From contig NZ_VATA01000014.1 in the NCBI RefSeq assembly GCF_005870025.1, positions 62,001 through 126,000 on the forward strand: DNA of 64,000 nucleotides, read 5' to 3'. Numbering within the stretch: position 1 is the stretch's first letter; every line of letters begins with the position of its first letter. Below the pieces are notes generated by a model. The model was given only the letters and a program-made list of their open reading frames with translations. It had not been told where the DNA came from and searched no databases. This document shows positions 56,290-64,000 of this stretch, in pieces. The DNA is from Poseidonocella sp. HB161398. GTDB lineage: Bacteria > Pseudomonadota > Alphaproteobacteria > Rhodobacterales > Rhodobacteraceae. Both the position numbers and the translations under genes were made by a program.

Positions 56290-57816
56290 TCACATCACGG
56301 CGCCGAGCTGCCAGGGCACGAATTCCACCGCCCCGAAGCCCTGCGCCTCGCTCTTGCTGGGCCGGCCCGAGGCCAGCGCCAGCAGCGCCTCGAATATCTC
56401 CCGCCCCTTCTCCTCGATCGGCACGCCCTCGAGGATCGCGCCGCAGTCGATGTCCATGTCGGGCTCCATCCGCCGCCACAGATCGGAGTTGGACGCGATC
56501 TTCAGGCAGGGCACCGGCTGGTAGCCCGAGACCGAGCCGCGCCCGGTGGTGAAGGCGATCAGGTTCGCCCCCGAGGCGGTCTGGCCGGTCACCGAGCAGG
56601 GATCGTAGCCGGGGCTGTCCATGAAGGCGAAGCCCGGCCGCGTCACCGGCTCGGCGAAGCGGTAGACCCCCGAGAGCGGCGCGCGCCCGGCCTTGGCCAC
56701 GGCACCGAGCGACTTCTCCAGGATCGTGGTCAGCCCGCCGCGCTTGTTCCCGGGCGAGGGGTTGTTGTCCATCTCGCCGAAATTCCGTGCGGTATACGCT
56801 TCCCACCAGTCGATCAGCTCGACAAGCCGCTGCCCTGTCGCGGGGTCGGCAGCGCGTCGCGTCAGCAGATGCTCGGCGCCGTAGATCTCGGAGGTCTCCG
56901 ACAGGATCGAGATGCCGCCCTGCGCCACCAGCAGATCCGAGGCATGTCCGAGCGCGGGATTGGCGGTGATCCCGGAATACCCGTCCGAGCCGCCGCACTG
57001 CATCCCCAGGACCAGACCGGAGGCCGGCAGCGGCTCGCGCCGCGCCCGGTCCGCTTCGGCCGCCAGCTCGCGCAGGATCGCCAGGCCGCGCTCCACCGTG
57101 GCGCGGGTGCCGCCCTCGTGCTGGATCGTCATGTAGCGGAAGCGCGCCCGGTCGCCGAGCGCCTGCCGCCCGGCCAGATCGGGGATCTGCATCACCTCGC
57201 AGCCGAGCCCGATCATCAGGATGGCGCCGAAATTCGGGTTGCGGGCATAGCCCGCCAGCGTGCGGAAGAGCGTGTCGTAGCCCTCGCCCTTGCCGGACAT
57301 GCCGCAGCCCGAGCCATGGGTCACCGGCACGATGCCGTCGATCCCGGGGAATGCCGCAAGCAGGTCCTCGCGCGCCGCCGCCTCGGCGATGAAGCGCGCC
57401 ACCGAGCCCGCGCAATTGACCGAGGTCAGGATGCCCAGGTAGTTGCGCGTCCCCGATTGCCCCGAGGGGCGGCGGTAGCCGAGGAACTCCGCCCGGGCCG
57501 CCGCCGCGGGCAGCGGCACTGCCTCGCTGCCGAAGCCGTAATCCTGCCGGTGCGCGCCCATGCCGAGATTGTGGGAATGGACATGCGCGCCCGCGGGCAC
57601 GGGCTGCGTCGCCACGCCGATGATCTGGCCGTACTTGCGCACCGGCGCGCCCGGCGCAATCTCCGCCGCCGCGATCTTGTGCCCGGCCGGGACCGGCTCG
57701 GCCGTGCGGAGCCCGCCGCCCAGCGGCACCCCCGCCGGGAGCGCATCGAGCGCCACGAGGATATTGTCGCTCTCGTGCAGGCGGAGCACCGCCCGGTTCT
57801 CGGTGATTGCCGTCAT
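56290..57816 (-). CDS. UxaA family sugar-acid dehydratase, probably L-fuconate (or altronate) dehydratase
   Basis: A 508-residue protein of the altronate/galactarate dehydratase family, with the small N-terminal SAF-like domain (about residues 1-100: NILVALDALPAG, HVHSHNLGMG) joined to the large C-terminal domain (GYRRPSGQSGTRNYLGI onward). The domain includes SVNCAGSVARF, THGSGCGM, and GGSDGYSGITANPA, which hold the cysteines and metal-site residues. Most L-fucose operons use an enolase-superfamily dehydratase; here a UxaA-type enzyme holds that place, as also seen in Campylobacter fucose loci. Its neighbours make L-fuconate the best substrate guess, with L-galactonate or D-altronate as alternatives. 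Confidence 0.82.
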   Translation of the reverse strand: MTAITENRAVLRLHESDNILVALDALPAGVPLGGGLRTAEPVPAGHKIAAAEIAPGAPVRKYGQIIGVATQPVPAGAHVHSHNLGMGAHRQDYGFGSEAVPLPAAAARAEFLGYRRPSGQSGTRNYLGILTSVNCAGSVARFIAEAAAREDLLAAFPGIDGIVPVTHGSGCGMSGKGEGYDTLFRTLAGYARNPNFGAILMIGLGCEVMQIPDLAGRQALGDRARFRYMTIQHEGGTRATVERGLAILRELAAEADRARREPLPASGLVLGMQCGGSDGYSGITANPALGHASDLLVAQGGISILSETSEIYGAEHLLTRRAADPATGQRLVELIDWWEAYTARNFGEMDNNPSPGNKRGGLTTILEKSLGAVAKAGRAPLSGVYRFAEPVTRPGFAFMDSPGYDPCSVTGQTASGANLIAFTTGRGSVSGYQPVPCLKIASNSDLWRRMEPDMDIDCGAILEGVPIEEKGREIFEALLALASGRPSKSEAQGFGAVEFVPWQLGAVM

Positions 57817-57826
57817 GTGCCTGTCC

Positions 57827-58831
57827 TCAGGGGGTCACCAGGACCTTGATGATGTCGTCTCGTGCCGCCGCCAGGGCGGGCAGCCTTGCAGGCAGCTCGG
57901 ACAGCCGCAGCCGCTCCGTGGCGATCCCCGCCACCGGCACCTCTCCGGCCCGCATCGCCGCCATGACCCGCTCGAAATCGGGCTTCAGCGCGTTGCGGCT
58001 GCCGATGATCCGGGCCTCGCGCTTGTGGAATTCGGCATCCTCGACCCCGATCCGCCCCTTGACCACGCTGACCAGCACCAGCGTGCCGCCATGGGCGAGA
58101 TAGGAGATGCCCGCCTCGATCGAGGCGGCGCTGCCGGTGGCGTCGAAGACCGTGTCGAACCCCTCTGCCAGCGGCCCCGAGAGCATCTCCGGCCCCGGCT
58201 GGTGCAGCCGCTCGAAGCCGAAGACCCGCTGCGCCGCCGCGAGCCGCGCCGGGCTGAGATCAGCCAGATGGACCTCGGCCCCGGCGAGCCGGGCAAAGAG
58301 CGCGGAGCCGAGCCCGATCGGCCCCGCCCCGGCCACCAGCGCCAGATCGCCCGGCCCGACGCCCGAACGCGCCACCGCATGGGCGCCGATCGCCAGGAAC
58401 TCGACCATCGCCGCGGCCCCGGCATCGAGCCCGGTGGCGGGGTAGAGATTGGCCGAGGGCACCGCGATGCGCGCGCACATGCCGCCGTCGCGATGCACGC
58501 CCAGCACCTCGATCCGGCTGCAGCAATTCGGCCGCCCGCGGCGGCAGGCACGGCAGCTGCCGCAGGAGAGATAGGGATTGACCACGCAGAGCTCGCCGTC
58601 GCGCGGTCCGCCGCGGACATGGCAGGACAGCTCGTGGCCGATCACCCGCGGATAGTCGAGGAACGGGTGCTTGCCCTCGAAGATATGGTAGTCGGTGCCG
58701 CAGATCCCGATCGCGGCGACGTCGCAGAGCTCCCAGCCCTCGGGCACCTCCGAGGGCATGGCGCGCTCCAGCGCGGCGAACCGGCCCGGCGCCTCGCAGA
58801 CCCCGGCCAGCATCATCCCCCCGGCGCTCAT
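57827..58831 (-). CDS. Zinc-dependent alcohol dehydrogenase, LgoD/RspB-like
   Basis: A medium-chain dehydrogenase, 334 residues from the ATG at 58831. Catalytic zinc: GICGTDYHIFEGKHPF and RVIGHE. Structural zinc: four cysteines in CGSCRACRRGRPNCC. NAD motif: GAGPIGLG. It resembles E. coli L-galactonate oxidoreductase (LgoD) in the segments PFxxYPRVxGHE, NCCxxIxVxGVHxDGG and EFHKxE-x-x-x-GSRNA. The start is unclear. The only strong ribosome binding site (GGGAGGAG) precedes a short frame (58875-58828) that ends in the ATGA of this start. A role in L-fuconate or L-galactonate oxidation is likely. Confidence 0.82.
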   Translation of the reverse strand: MSAGGMMLAGVCEAPGRFAALERAMPSEVPEGWELCDVAAIGICGTDYHIFEGKHPFLDYPRVIGHELSCHVRGGPRDGELCVVNPYLSCGSCRACRRGRPNCCSRIEVLGVHRDGGMCARIAVPSANLYPATGLDAGAAAMVEFLAIGAHAVARSGVGPGDLALVAGAGPIGLGSALFARLAGAEVHLADLSPARLAAAQRVFGFERLHQPGPEMLSGPLAEGFDTVFDATGSAASIEAGISYLAHGGTLVLVSVVKGRIGVEDAEFHKREARIIGSRNALKPDFERVMAAMRAGEVPVAGIATERLRLSELPARLPALAAARDDIIKVLVTP

Positions 58832-58875
58832 CTCCGGCCCCCCGGTGCGGTCGTCTTCGCAGGCATGGCCAGCAT
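58828..58875 (-). CDS. Possible 15-residue leader peptide or frameshifted gene start
   Basis: Directly after GGGAGGAG, a short frame (MLAMPAKTTAPGGRR) ends in a 4-base overlap with the ATG of the dehydrogenase gene. It may be a coupled leader. Alternatively the run of six G residues near 58835 has lost one base, since one more G would join MPAKTTAPGG to the dehydrogenase frame. Confidence 0.35.
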   Translation of the reverse strand: MLAMPAKTTAPGGRR

Positions 58876-58941
58876 CTCCTCCCGATCTGTACAAAATAAT
58901 TACAAACAATAAGTCACGGGCCGGGTCCGGCGTCAACCGTT

Positions 58942-58955
58942 CTTTATCATAAAAG
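58942..58955. promoter_or_regulatory. Candidate GntR operator, copy 2
   Basis: CTTTATCATAAAAG, a near palindrome in the AT-rich gap between the aldo-keto reductase gene and the downstream dehydrogenase operon. Shares CTTTATC with the site ahead of the GntR gene. Confidence 0.45.
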
Positions 58956-58977
58956 ACCGTTCGTCGCGGGTTCCATC

Positions 58978-59940
58978 TCAGGCCAGCAGCCGCTCCGCCC
59001 CCGCGGGCAGCCCGGCGGCAAGCAGGGCAAGGTTGCGGGCGAGCTCCTCCGGCGAGGCCGTGCCGAGAAGTACGCTGGCCGCGGCCGGATGCGACGCGGC
59101 GAAGGCCAGCGCCGCCGCCGGGAGCGTCGTGCCCGCGGCCTCCGCCGCCGCCTGCAGGGCCGCCACGCGGTCGAGCACCTCGCGGGGTGCCGGGCCGTAG
59201 TCATGGCGCGCGCCCGGAACCGGCCCGGTGGCGAGGATGCCGGAATTGAACACCCCGCCGAGCACCAGCGCCGTGCCCTCCGCCCGGCAGCGCGGCACCA
59301 GTTCGGCCTCGGCGCCGCGGTCGAGCAGGGTCAGCCGCCCGGCCAGCAGGATGACATCGAGCGGGCCGTGATCCATCACCTCGAGGCAGATGCCGCATTC
59401 ATTGACCCCGAGCCCGAAGGCCCCGATCCGCCCGGCCGCGCGCAGCCGCACCAGCCGCTCGTAGCCGGAGCCGAGGAACGCCTCCAGATGGGCGGCATGG
59501 GCCGCGCCATGGGTGTGCCGTCCGAGATCATGGACATAGGCGATCTCCAGCCGGGTGCGGCCGAGGCGGGACAGGCTCTGCTCCAGGCTCTCCTCCAGCC
59601 CGTCGCCGGAATAGTCGTAGCGGGCCGCCATCTGCAGCGGCGCGACGAAGCCGTCGGCCTCGGCGATCGGCTCCGGCGCGGGCGAGAGCACGCGGCCGAG
59701 CTTCGAGGAGACCACCGCGTCCGGATGCGAGGCGAGGAAGCGGCCGAGCCGCAGCTCGGAGAGGCCGCGGCCGTAATGCGGGGCGGTGTCGAAATAGCGG
59801 ATGCCCGCCGCCCAGGCGGCCTCCAGCACCGCTCCGGCGGCGGCGTCGCTGACCGCGCGGTAGAGATTGCCGATGCTCGCGCAGCCGAATGCCGCGGCGG
59901 TGACCGGGATCCCGGCCGCGCCGATGCGGGTAACCTTCAT
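58978..59940 (-). CDS. Aldo/keto reductase, L-fucose (D-threo-aldose) 1-dehydrogenase type
   Basis: A 320-residue TIM-barrel NAD(P)-dependent enzyme. Aldo-keto catalytic residues: Asp in RYFDTAPHYGRGLSE (with Tyr), Lys in VVSSKLGR, His in IAYVHDLG. The C-terminal region matches D-threo-aldose dehydrogenases that oxidise L-fucose at C1 to the lactone. The start at 59940 (MKVTRIG) has GGAGGAGC upstream. It is divergent from the lactonase gene, which catalyses the next step. It would also accept L-galactose and D-arabinose, as known for this group. Confidence 0.87.
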   Translation of the reverse strand: MKVTRIGAAGIPVTAAAFGCASIGNLYRAVSDAAAGAVLEAAWAAGIRYFDTAPHYGRGLSELRLGRFLASHPDAVVSSKLGRVLSPAPEPIAEADGFVAPLQMAARYDYSGDGLEESLEQSLSRLGRTRLEIAYVHDLGRHTHGAAHAAHLEAFLGSGYERLVRLRAAGRIGAFGLGVNECGICLEVMDHGPLDVILLAGRLTLLDRGAEAELVPRCRAEGTALVLGGVFNSGILATGPVPGARHDYGPAPREVLDRVAALQAAAEAAGTTLPAAALAFAASHPAAASVLLGTASPEELARNLALLAAGLPAGAERLLA

Positions 59941-60010
59941 GATGCTCCTCCAAGCTCGGGCCGGCACGGCTCGCCGCCGGTTGACAGCGCCGCCCGCCCG
60001 CTTTTATGTT

Positions 60011-60026
60011 TCTTATTATAAAAAAC
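60011..60026. promoter_or_regulatory. Candidate GntR operator, copy 3
   Basis: TCTTATTATAAAAAAC between the divergent dehydrogenase and lactonase genes, flanked by ATGTTT (60006-60011) and AAACAT (60023-60028), which form an inverted repeat. Shares TTATYATAAAA with the site at 58942. Confidence 0.45.
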
Positions 60027-60046
60027 ATGTCAATGGAGAAGGTCCC

Positions 60047-60868
60047 GTGCTCATCGACGCCCATCAGCATTTCTGGCAGATCTCGCGCGGCGACTATGGC
60101 TGGATGGATGACAGCGTGGCGCCGATCCGCCGCGATTTCCTGCCCGGCGATCTCGCCCCCCTGGCCGCGGCGGAGGGGGTGGCGGGCAGCGTGCTGGTGC
60201 AGGCGGCGCCGAGCCTCGACGAGACGCGCTTCCTGCTCGGACTGGCCGAGCGCACGCCGATGGTTCTGGGCGTCGTCGGCTGGATCGATCTGGAGGGCGA
60301 CGCCGCGGACCAGCTGGGCGCGATCGCGCATCCGCTCCTGAAGGGCATCCGGCCGATGCTGCAAGACATTCCCGAGACCGGCTGGATCCTGCGGGAGAAG
60401 GTGCTCGACGGGCTGGAGGCGGTGCGCCGCGCGGGGCTGAGCCTCGACGCGCTGGTCACGCCGCGGCATCTGGAGGCGATCGACCGGCTGGCGGCCGCCC
60501 TGCCCGGCCTGCCAGTGGTGATCGACCATTGCGCCAAGCCGCTCTTCTCGGATGGCGATCCCGGCGCGGCCTGGCGCGCGGGCATGGACCGGCTGGCGGC
60601 GCATCCGCAGATCGCCTGCAAGCTCTCGGGACTGGCGGGGGAATACGGGCCGGGCTGGGGCGGCGCCGCGCTGGCCCCGGTCTTCGGCCATGTGCTGGCC
60701 GCCTTCGGGGCGGAGCGGCTGCTCTGGGGCAGCGACTGGCCGGTGCTGGAGCTTTCGGGGCGCTATGGCGACTGGCTCGGCACGACCAGGGCGCTGGCCG
60801 CGGATCTGCCCGCATCGGCGCAGGCGGAGATCTTCGGCGGCACGGCCCGGCGGGTCTACCGGCTCTAG
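60047..60868 (+). CDS. L-fuconolactonase, amidohydrolase family
   Basis: A 273-residue amidohydrolase-2 family enzyme starting with GTG (LIDAHQHFWQISRGDYGWM). Metal or active-site residues: DAHQHFW near the start, VIDHCAKP in the middle, LLWGSDWPV near the end, the standard pattern of the L-fuconolactonase/L-rhamnonolactonase group (COG3618). GGAG lies 9 bases ahead of the GTG. It hydrolyses the L-fucono-1,5-lactone made by the divergent dehydrogenase. L-galactonolactone would be a natural second substrate. Confidence 0.9.
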   Translation: MLIDAHQHFWQISRGDYGWMDDSVAPIRRDFLPGDLAPLAAAEGVAGSVLVQAAPSLDETRFLLGLAERTPMVLGVVGWIDLEGDAADQLGAIAHPLLKGIRPMLQDIPETGWILREKVLDGLEAVRRAGLSLDALVTPRHLEAIDRLAAALPGLPVVIDHCAKPLFSDGDPGAAWRAGMDRLAAHPQIACKLSGLAGEYGPGWGGAALAPVFGHVLAAFGAERLLWGSDWPVLELSGRYGDWLGTTRALAADLPASAQAEIFGGTARRVYRL

Positions 60869-60977
60869 CCGGCCGCCCGAAAGGCGCCTCCGCAGGCGGC
60901 CTTGCCCCGCGCTCCCGTCTGCAGGAACGGCCCGCCCCGTGGCCCCGGACGGGCAACGGGACGGGCCGGGATGCGGG

Positions 60978-61772
60978 TCAGAACCAGCGCTTCTCGAAGC
61001 TGCGGCCGCCGAGCTCGGCGAGCATCGGGCGCAGCTGGCGGGACATCATGCCGACATCCGAGCCGAGCCCGACCATGCGGAAGCCCTGCTCGAGCCGCAT
61101 CATCAGATCGGCATTGTCCATCGCCATGATGCCCGAGGCGATGCCCTTCTTCCCGGCCTTCTCCAGCACGGTCAGGATCTCCTCCGCGACGCCCGGACCC
61201 TCCCATTCGCCGAGATAGCCGCGGCTGGAGGACAGGTCCGCCGGGCCGAGGAAGACCGCCTCGAGCCCTTCGACCTCGAGGATGCTGTCGATATTGTCGA
61301 CCGCGTCGCCGAGCTCGATCAGCGGGATGACCATGCATTCGGAATTGGCCATCGCCAGGTATTCCTGCAGCTTCAGCCCCCAGCGCAGCGAGCGCTCGCC
61401 GCCGATGCCGCGCTGGCCGCGCGGCGGGTAGCGGCCGAACTGCATGCCGAGCTCCAGGTCCTCGGCGGTGCGCACCAGCGGCAGCAGCACGCCGTCGGCA
61501 CCGAGATCGAGCACGCGCTTGATCGCATCGACGGTGATCGCGGGGACGCGCACCAGGACGGCCGTGTCGCTGCCCTTGGCGGCGCGCAGATGCTCGGTCA
61601 CGTCCTTGTAGTCGAGGTTGCCATGCTCCATGTCGAGCGTCACCCAGTCGAGCCCGAGCTCGGCGGCCAGTTCGGTCACGGTGGCGCAGTCCATCGTCAC
61701 CCAGAGGCCCTTGCAGGGATCGGCGCCCTGCAGCTTGGGCCGCAGCGGGTTGGAGAAGTCGTTGAGAGGCAT
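60978..61772 (-). CDS. HpcH/HpaI family aldolase
   Basis: A 264-residue class II aldolase of the HpcH/HpaI (2-keto-3-deoxy-L-rhamnonate aldolase) family. Visible parts: WVTMDCATVTELAAELGLDWVTLDMEHG, the arginine-containing VLVRVPAITVDAIKRVLDLGADGVLLP, metal-binding Glu in MVIPLIELGDAVDN and Asp in VFLGPADLSSS. Such enzymes split 2-keto-3-deoxy sugar acids to pyruvate and an aldehyde. It lies 24 bases after an ABC permease gene and is thus part of that operon. It could offer a non-oxidative way to cleave KDF (to pyruvate and lactaldehyde) or act on the ligand of that importer. Confidence 0.88.
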   Translation of the reverse strand: MPLNDFSNPLRPKLQGADPCKGLWVTMDCATVTELAAELGLDWVTLDMEHGNLDYKDVTEHLRAAKGSDTAVLVRVPAITVDAIKRVLDLGADGVLLPLVRTAEDLELGMQFGRYPPRGQRGIGGERSLRWGLKLQEYLAMANSECMVIPLIELGDAVDNIDSILEVEGLEAVFLGPADLSSSRGYLGEWEGPGVAEEILTVLEKAGKKGIASGIMAMDNADLMMRLEQGFRMVGLGSDVGMMSRQLRPMLAELGGRSFEKRWF

Positions 61773-61796
61773 TGTCTCAGGTCCGTTTCTTGGAAG

Positions 61797-62612
61797 TTAT
61801 CTCTTGCGGTGCGTCCAGAAGACGACGCGGGCGCCGGCCATGCGCAAAAGCAGGTTCAGCACGGCGGAGATGCCGCCGAGCAGCAGCAGCAGCGCGAAGA
61901 CCGAGGCGAGGTCCAGCGCGTAGTTGGCCTGCAGGATCAGCACGCCGATGCCCTTGCGCGCGCCGACGAACTCGCCGACGATGGCGCCCGTCACCGACAG
62001 GACCAGCGCGGCGGAGAGGCCGGCGAAGAGGTAGGGCAGCGCCGAGGGGATCAGCACCTGGGTCAGGATCTGCACGCGCGAGGCGGCGAGCGCGCGCATC
62101 AGCTCGATGCGCTCGTGCTCGGTGGCGCGCAGCCCGGCGAGCATGTTCACGAGCACCGGGAAGGCCGCGACCATGGCGACGATCGCCACCTTGGCGCCGT
62201 AGCCGAAGCCGAACCAGACGATCATCAGCGGCGCGATGGCGATCTTCGGCATCGACTGCAGCGCGACGATATAGGGGAAGACCAGCCGGTCGAGCACCGG
62301 CCAGAGCACCATCACGATGGCCAGCGTCATGCCGATCGCGGTGCCCGCGGCGAAGCCGCCGAGGATCGAGCTGGTGGTGGCGGCGGCGGCCTCGACATAG
62401 TCGCCCGAGGCGAGCCCGTTGACGAGCGCGCGCACCACCGAGGCGGGATCGGGCAGCACGTAGCCCGGCACGTCGAAGATCGCGACCGACAGCCACCAGA
62501 CGGCGATCAGCACGACGGCGGGGATCAGGTACTGGCTGCGGTAGCGGAGCCAGTGCGCGACGCGGGGCGAGAAGACCGGCGCAGGCGGGTTGGCGGCGTG
62601 GTCGGCAGGCAT
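61797..62612 (-). CDS. ABC transporter permease (SsuC/TauC type)
   Basis: A 271-residue permease with about six membrane helices. The EAA-like loop is ASRVQILTQVLIPSALPYLFAGL. This subfamily moves nitrate, sulfonates, taurine, pyrimidine precursors and similar solutes. It is preceded by the ATPase gene (2-base gap) and followed by an aldolase gene. Confidence 0.93.
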   Translation of the reverse strand: MPADHAANPPAPVFSPRVAHWLRYRSQYLIPAVVLIAVWWLSVAIFDVPGYVLPDPASVVRALVNGLASGDYVEAAAATTSSILGGFAAGTAIGMTLAIVMVLWPVLDRLVFPYIVALQSMPKIAIAPLMIVWFGFGYGAKVAIVAMVAAFPVLVNMLAGLRATEHERIELMRALAASRVQILTQVLIPSALPYLFAGLSAALVLSVTGAIVGEFVGARKGIGVLILQANYALDLASVFALLLLLGGISAVLNLLLRMAGARVVFWTHRKR

Positions 62613-62614
62613 GG

Positions 62615-63439
62615 TCAGTGGTCTCCCATTTCCGACGCGCCGAGCAGGCGGCGCAGTTCGACGGTCAGGTCTGCAAAGGTGTCGCTGGCCATGTGCTCCA
62701 GCCTGCGGGGCCGCGGCAGCGGGTTGTCGATCACTTTCAGCACCTTGCCGGGCCGGCCGGTCATCACCACGATCTTGGTGGAGAGGAACACCGCCTCGGA
62801 GATGCCGTGGGTGACGAAGACGACGGTCTTCTGCTGCCGCATCCAGATCGACTGCAGCTCGAACATCATCTTCTCGCGCGTCAGCGCGTCGAGCGCGGCG
62901 AAGGGCTCGTCCATCAGCAGCGTGTCGGGATCGTGCAGGAGCGACCGCGCGATGCCCGCGCGCTGCTGCATGCCGCCCGAGAGCTCCCAGGGATAGCGGT
63001 CGCCGAAGCCCTTGAGCCCGACCATTTCCAGGAGCTCGTCGGCACGCACGCGCGCCGCCTTCATGTCCTCGCCCGCGACCCGCGCGGGCATGGCGACATT
63101 CTCGCGGATATTGCGCCAGGGCAGCAGCACCGGCGCCTGGAAGACCATGCCGAAGTCGCGGGTCGGCTTCTCCACCGGCTTGCCGCCATGCAGCACGCGG
63201 CCCTCGGTCGGCATCTGCAGCCCCATCAGCAGGCGCAGCAGGCTCGACTTGCCGCAGCCCGAGGGGCCGACGATGGTGACGAACTCGCCCTCGGCGATGT
63301 CGCAGGAGAAATCCTCGATCGCCGTGACCCCGGCCTCGCGGCTGCCATAGGTCAGGCGGATGTCCTCGAGCCGGATCGACCGGTCCCCCATGGGGGAACC
63401 GGCTTCGGGAACGGCCCTGAGCATGGCCGCGCCCCTCAT
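62615..63439 (-). CDS. ABC transporter ATP-binding protein (SsuB/TauB type)
   Basis: A 274-residue ATPase with Walker A GPSGCGKSS, signature LSGGMQQR, Walker B TLLMDEPFAALD and FVTHGISEAV. The start overlaps the binding protein stop by 3 bases. Powers the permease encoded next. Confidence 0.94.
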   Translation of the reverse strand: MRGAAMLRAVPEAGSPMGDRSIRLEDIRLTYGSREAGVTAIEDFSCDIAEGEFVTIVGPSGCGKSSLLRLLMGLQMPTEGRVLHGGKPVEKPTRDFGMVFQAPVLLPWRNIRENVAMPARVAGEDMKAARVRADELLEMVGLKGFGDRYPWELSGGMQQRAGIARSLLHDPDTLLMDEPFAALDALTREKMMFELQSIWMRQQKTVVFVTHGISEAVFLSTKIVVMTGRPGKVLKVIDNPLPRPRRLEHMASDTFADLTVELRRLLGASEMGDH

Positions 63440-64000
63440 TCCGCCGCTGCCTTTTCGGCGATGGAGAGGTCGACCTCGTTCACCGCGTCGATCAGCTCGT
63501 TGGTGTAGAGCGAGGAGACGAAATCGCCGAGCGCGTCCTCGTTCTCGAAGCTCGCCGCGATCGGGCCGAACTCCATCAGGCCGGTCCAGGTCTCGTCGGT
63601 CATCCGGCCCCAGTCGCGGGAGGTGTCCTTGTAGTCCTTCCAGATGTCGGCGGTGCGGGTGATGTAGGTCACGCCCTGGCTCAGCGCCTCTTCCTCGGAG
63701 ATGCCCGCGGGCTTCGAGACATAGTCCCAGAAATAGCGGGTGGCCGCCTCGGGGTTGATCTCCATGAAGGTCTGGTTCAGCACCACGCCCTCGAGCGCGC
63801 GGGTGGCGACATCGGGATGCTCGGCGAGGAATTCCGTGTTGGCGACGATCACGCCCGAGGGCTCGTCCGGGGCGTAGTAGTCGAATTCGGCGCCGAGGAT
63901 CTCGAGCGCGGCGGAGAGCCCGCGGGAGAAGCTGATCGCGTCGACCTCGCCGGATTTCAGCAGCGAATAGGCCTGCGCGCCCGAGCCGATGGCGACGATC
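63436..64000 (-). CDS. ABC transporter substrate-binding protein (NMT1/SsuA type), N-terminus cut by the window edge
   Basis: The visible 188 C-terminal residues read IVAIGSGAQAYSLLKSGEVDAIS, then DEPSGVIVANTEFLAEHPDVATR, the second lobe of NMT1/THI5-like binding proteins. The signal peptide and first lobe are outside the window. Ligand unknown. First visible gene of the operon with the permease, ATPase and aldolase. Confidence 0.88.
   Translation of the reverse strand, partial: IVAIGSGAQAYSLLKSGEVDAISFSRGLSAALEILGAEFDYYAPDEPSGVIVANTEFLAEHPDVATRALEGVVLNQTFMEINPEAATRYFWDYVSKPAGISEEEALSQGVTYITRTADIWKDYKDTSRDWGRMTDETWTGLMEFGPIAASFENEDALGDFVSSLYTNELIDAVNEVDLSIAEKAAAE

Overview
The window is about 64 kb of GC-rich DNA, densely packed with genes, many of which overlap by 1 or 4 bases. 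Several traits point to an alphaproteobacterium, most likely of the Rhodobacterales. These are the TRAP and sugar ABC transporters, a class Ib ribonucleotide reductase under a cobalamin riboswitch, an ECF41 sigma factor paired with an AhpD-like gene, a decayed repABC-type repA, and L-fucose oxidation genes. The taxon is inferred from content; no rRNA or tRNA gene was recognised. The replicon may be a plasmid or chromid, or a chromosome that absorbed plasmid DNA.

Positions 1-7606 hold two divergently placed animal-type heme peroxidases with small unknown genes, then a three-gene TRAP transporter. Positions 7925-15861 are the most unusual part: five tightly overlapping genes, called A to E here. 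B (9055-13716) is a 1553-residue SF1 (UPF1/Dna2-like) helicase fused to a type IA topoisomerase-like region. That region keeps the Toprim, GRVQ and GIGRPST segments but lacks the segment carrying the catalytic tyrosine. Gene C, which overlaps B by 4 bases, begins with exactly such a segment (GLTSYPRSD, as in topoisomerase III). C continues into a domain resembling a restriction-type or toxin nuclease (GEAKGG). D and E are small mostly helical proteins, and D vaguely resembles Imm49-type immunity proteins. This looks like an undescribed DNA-processing or conflict system with a topoisomerase active site split between two proteins.

Positions 15884-18250 hold an ECF41 module with its autoregulated promoter, and a DMT exporter. 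Positions 18525-19985 hold a heavily decayed repA, and perhaps the start of repB, on the minus strand. Positions 20395-24445 are riboswitch-nrdHIEF. A xylitol dehydrogenase-like gene and a broken IS110 element follow. Positions 27312-33162 match the CecR-YbhGFSR arrangement: a TetR regulator divergent from a membrane fusion protein, a double ATPase and two permeases.

Positions 33197-42442 are a carbohydrate locus with an ABC importer, a GH105 unsaturated rhamnogalacturonyl hydrolase, a large unrecognised enzyme, a LacI regulator and repeated operator-like sites. A MocR/PhzF pair follows. Positions 44903-53631 are a second locus: two Gfo/Idh/MocA oxidoreductases, an ABC importer and a GH95 alpha-L-fucosidase. 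Positions 53750-60868 complete L-fucose oxidation with a GntR regulator, an aldo-keto L-fucose dehydrogenase, a lactonase, a UxaA-type dehydratase, a KDF dehydrogenase and a diketo acid hydrolase. Fucosidase, importer and oxidation genes together would take fucosylated oligosaccharides to pyruvate and lactate. The window ends in an HpcH/HpaI aldolase gene lying downstream of an SsuABC/NMT1-type ABC importer.
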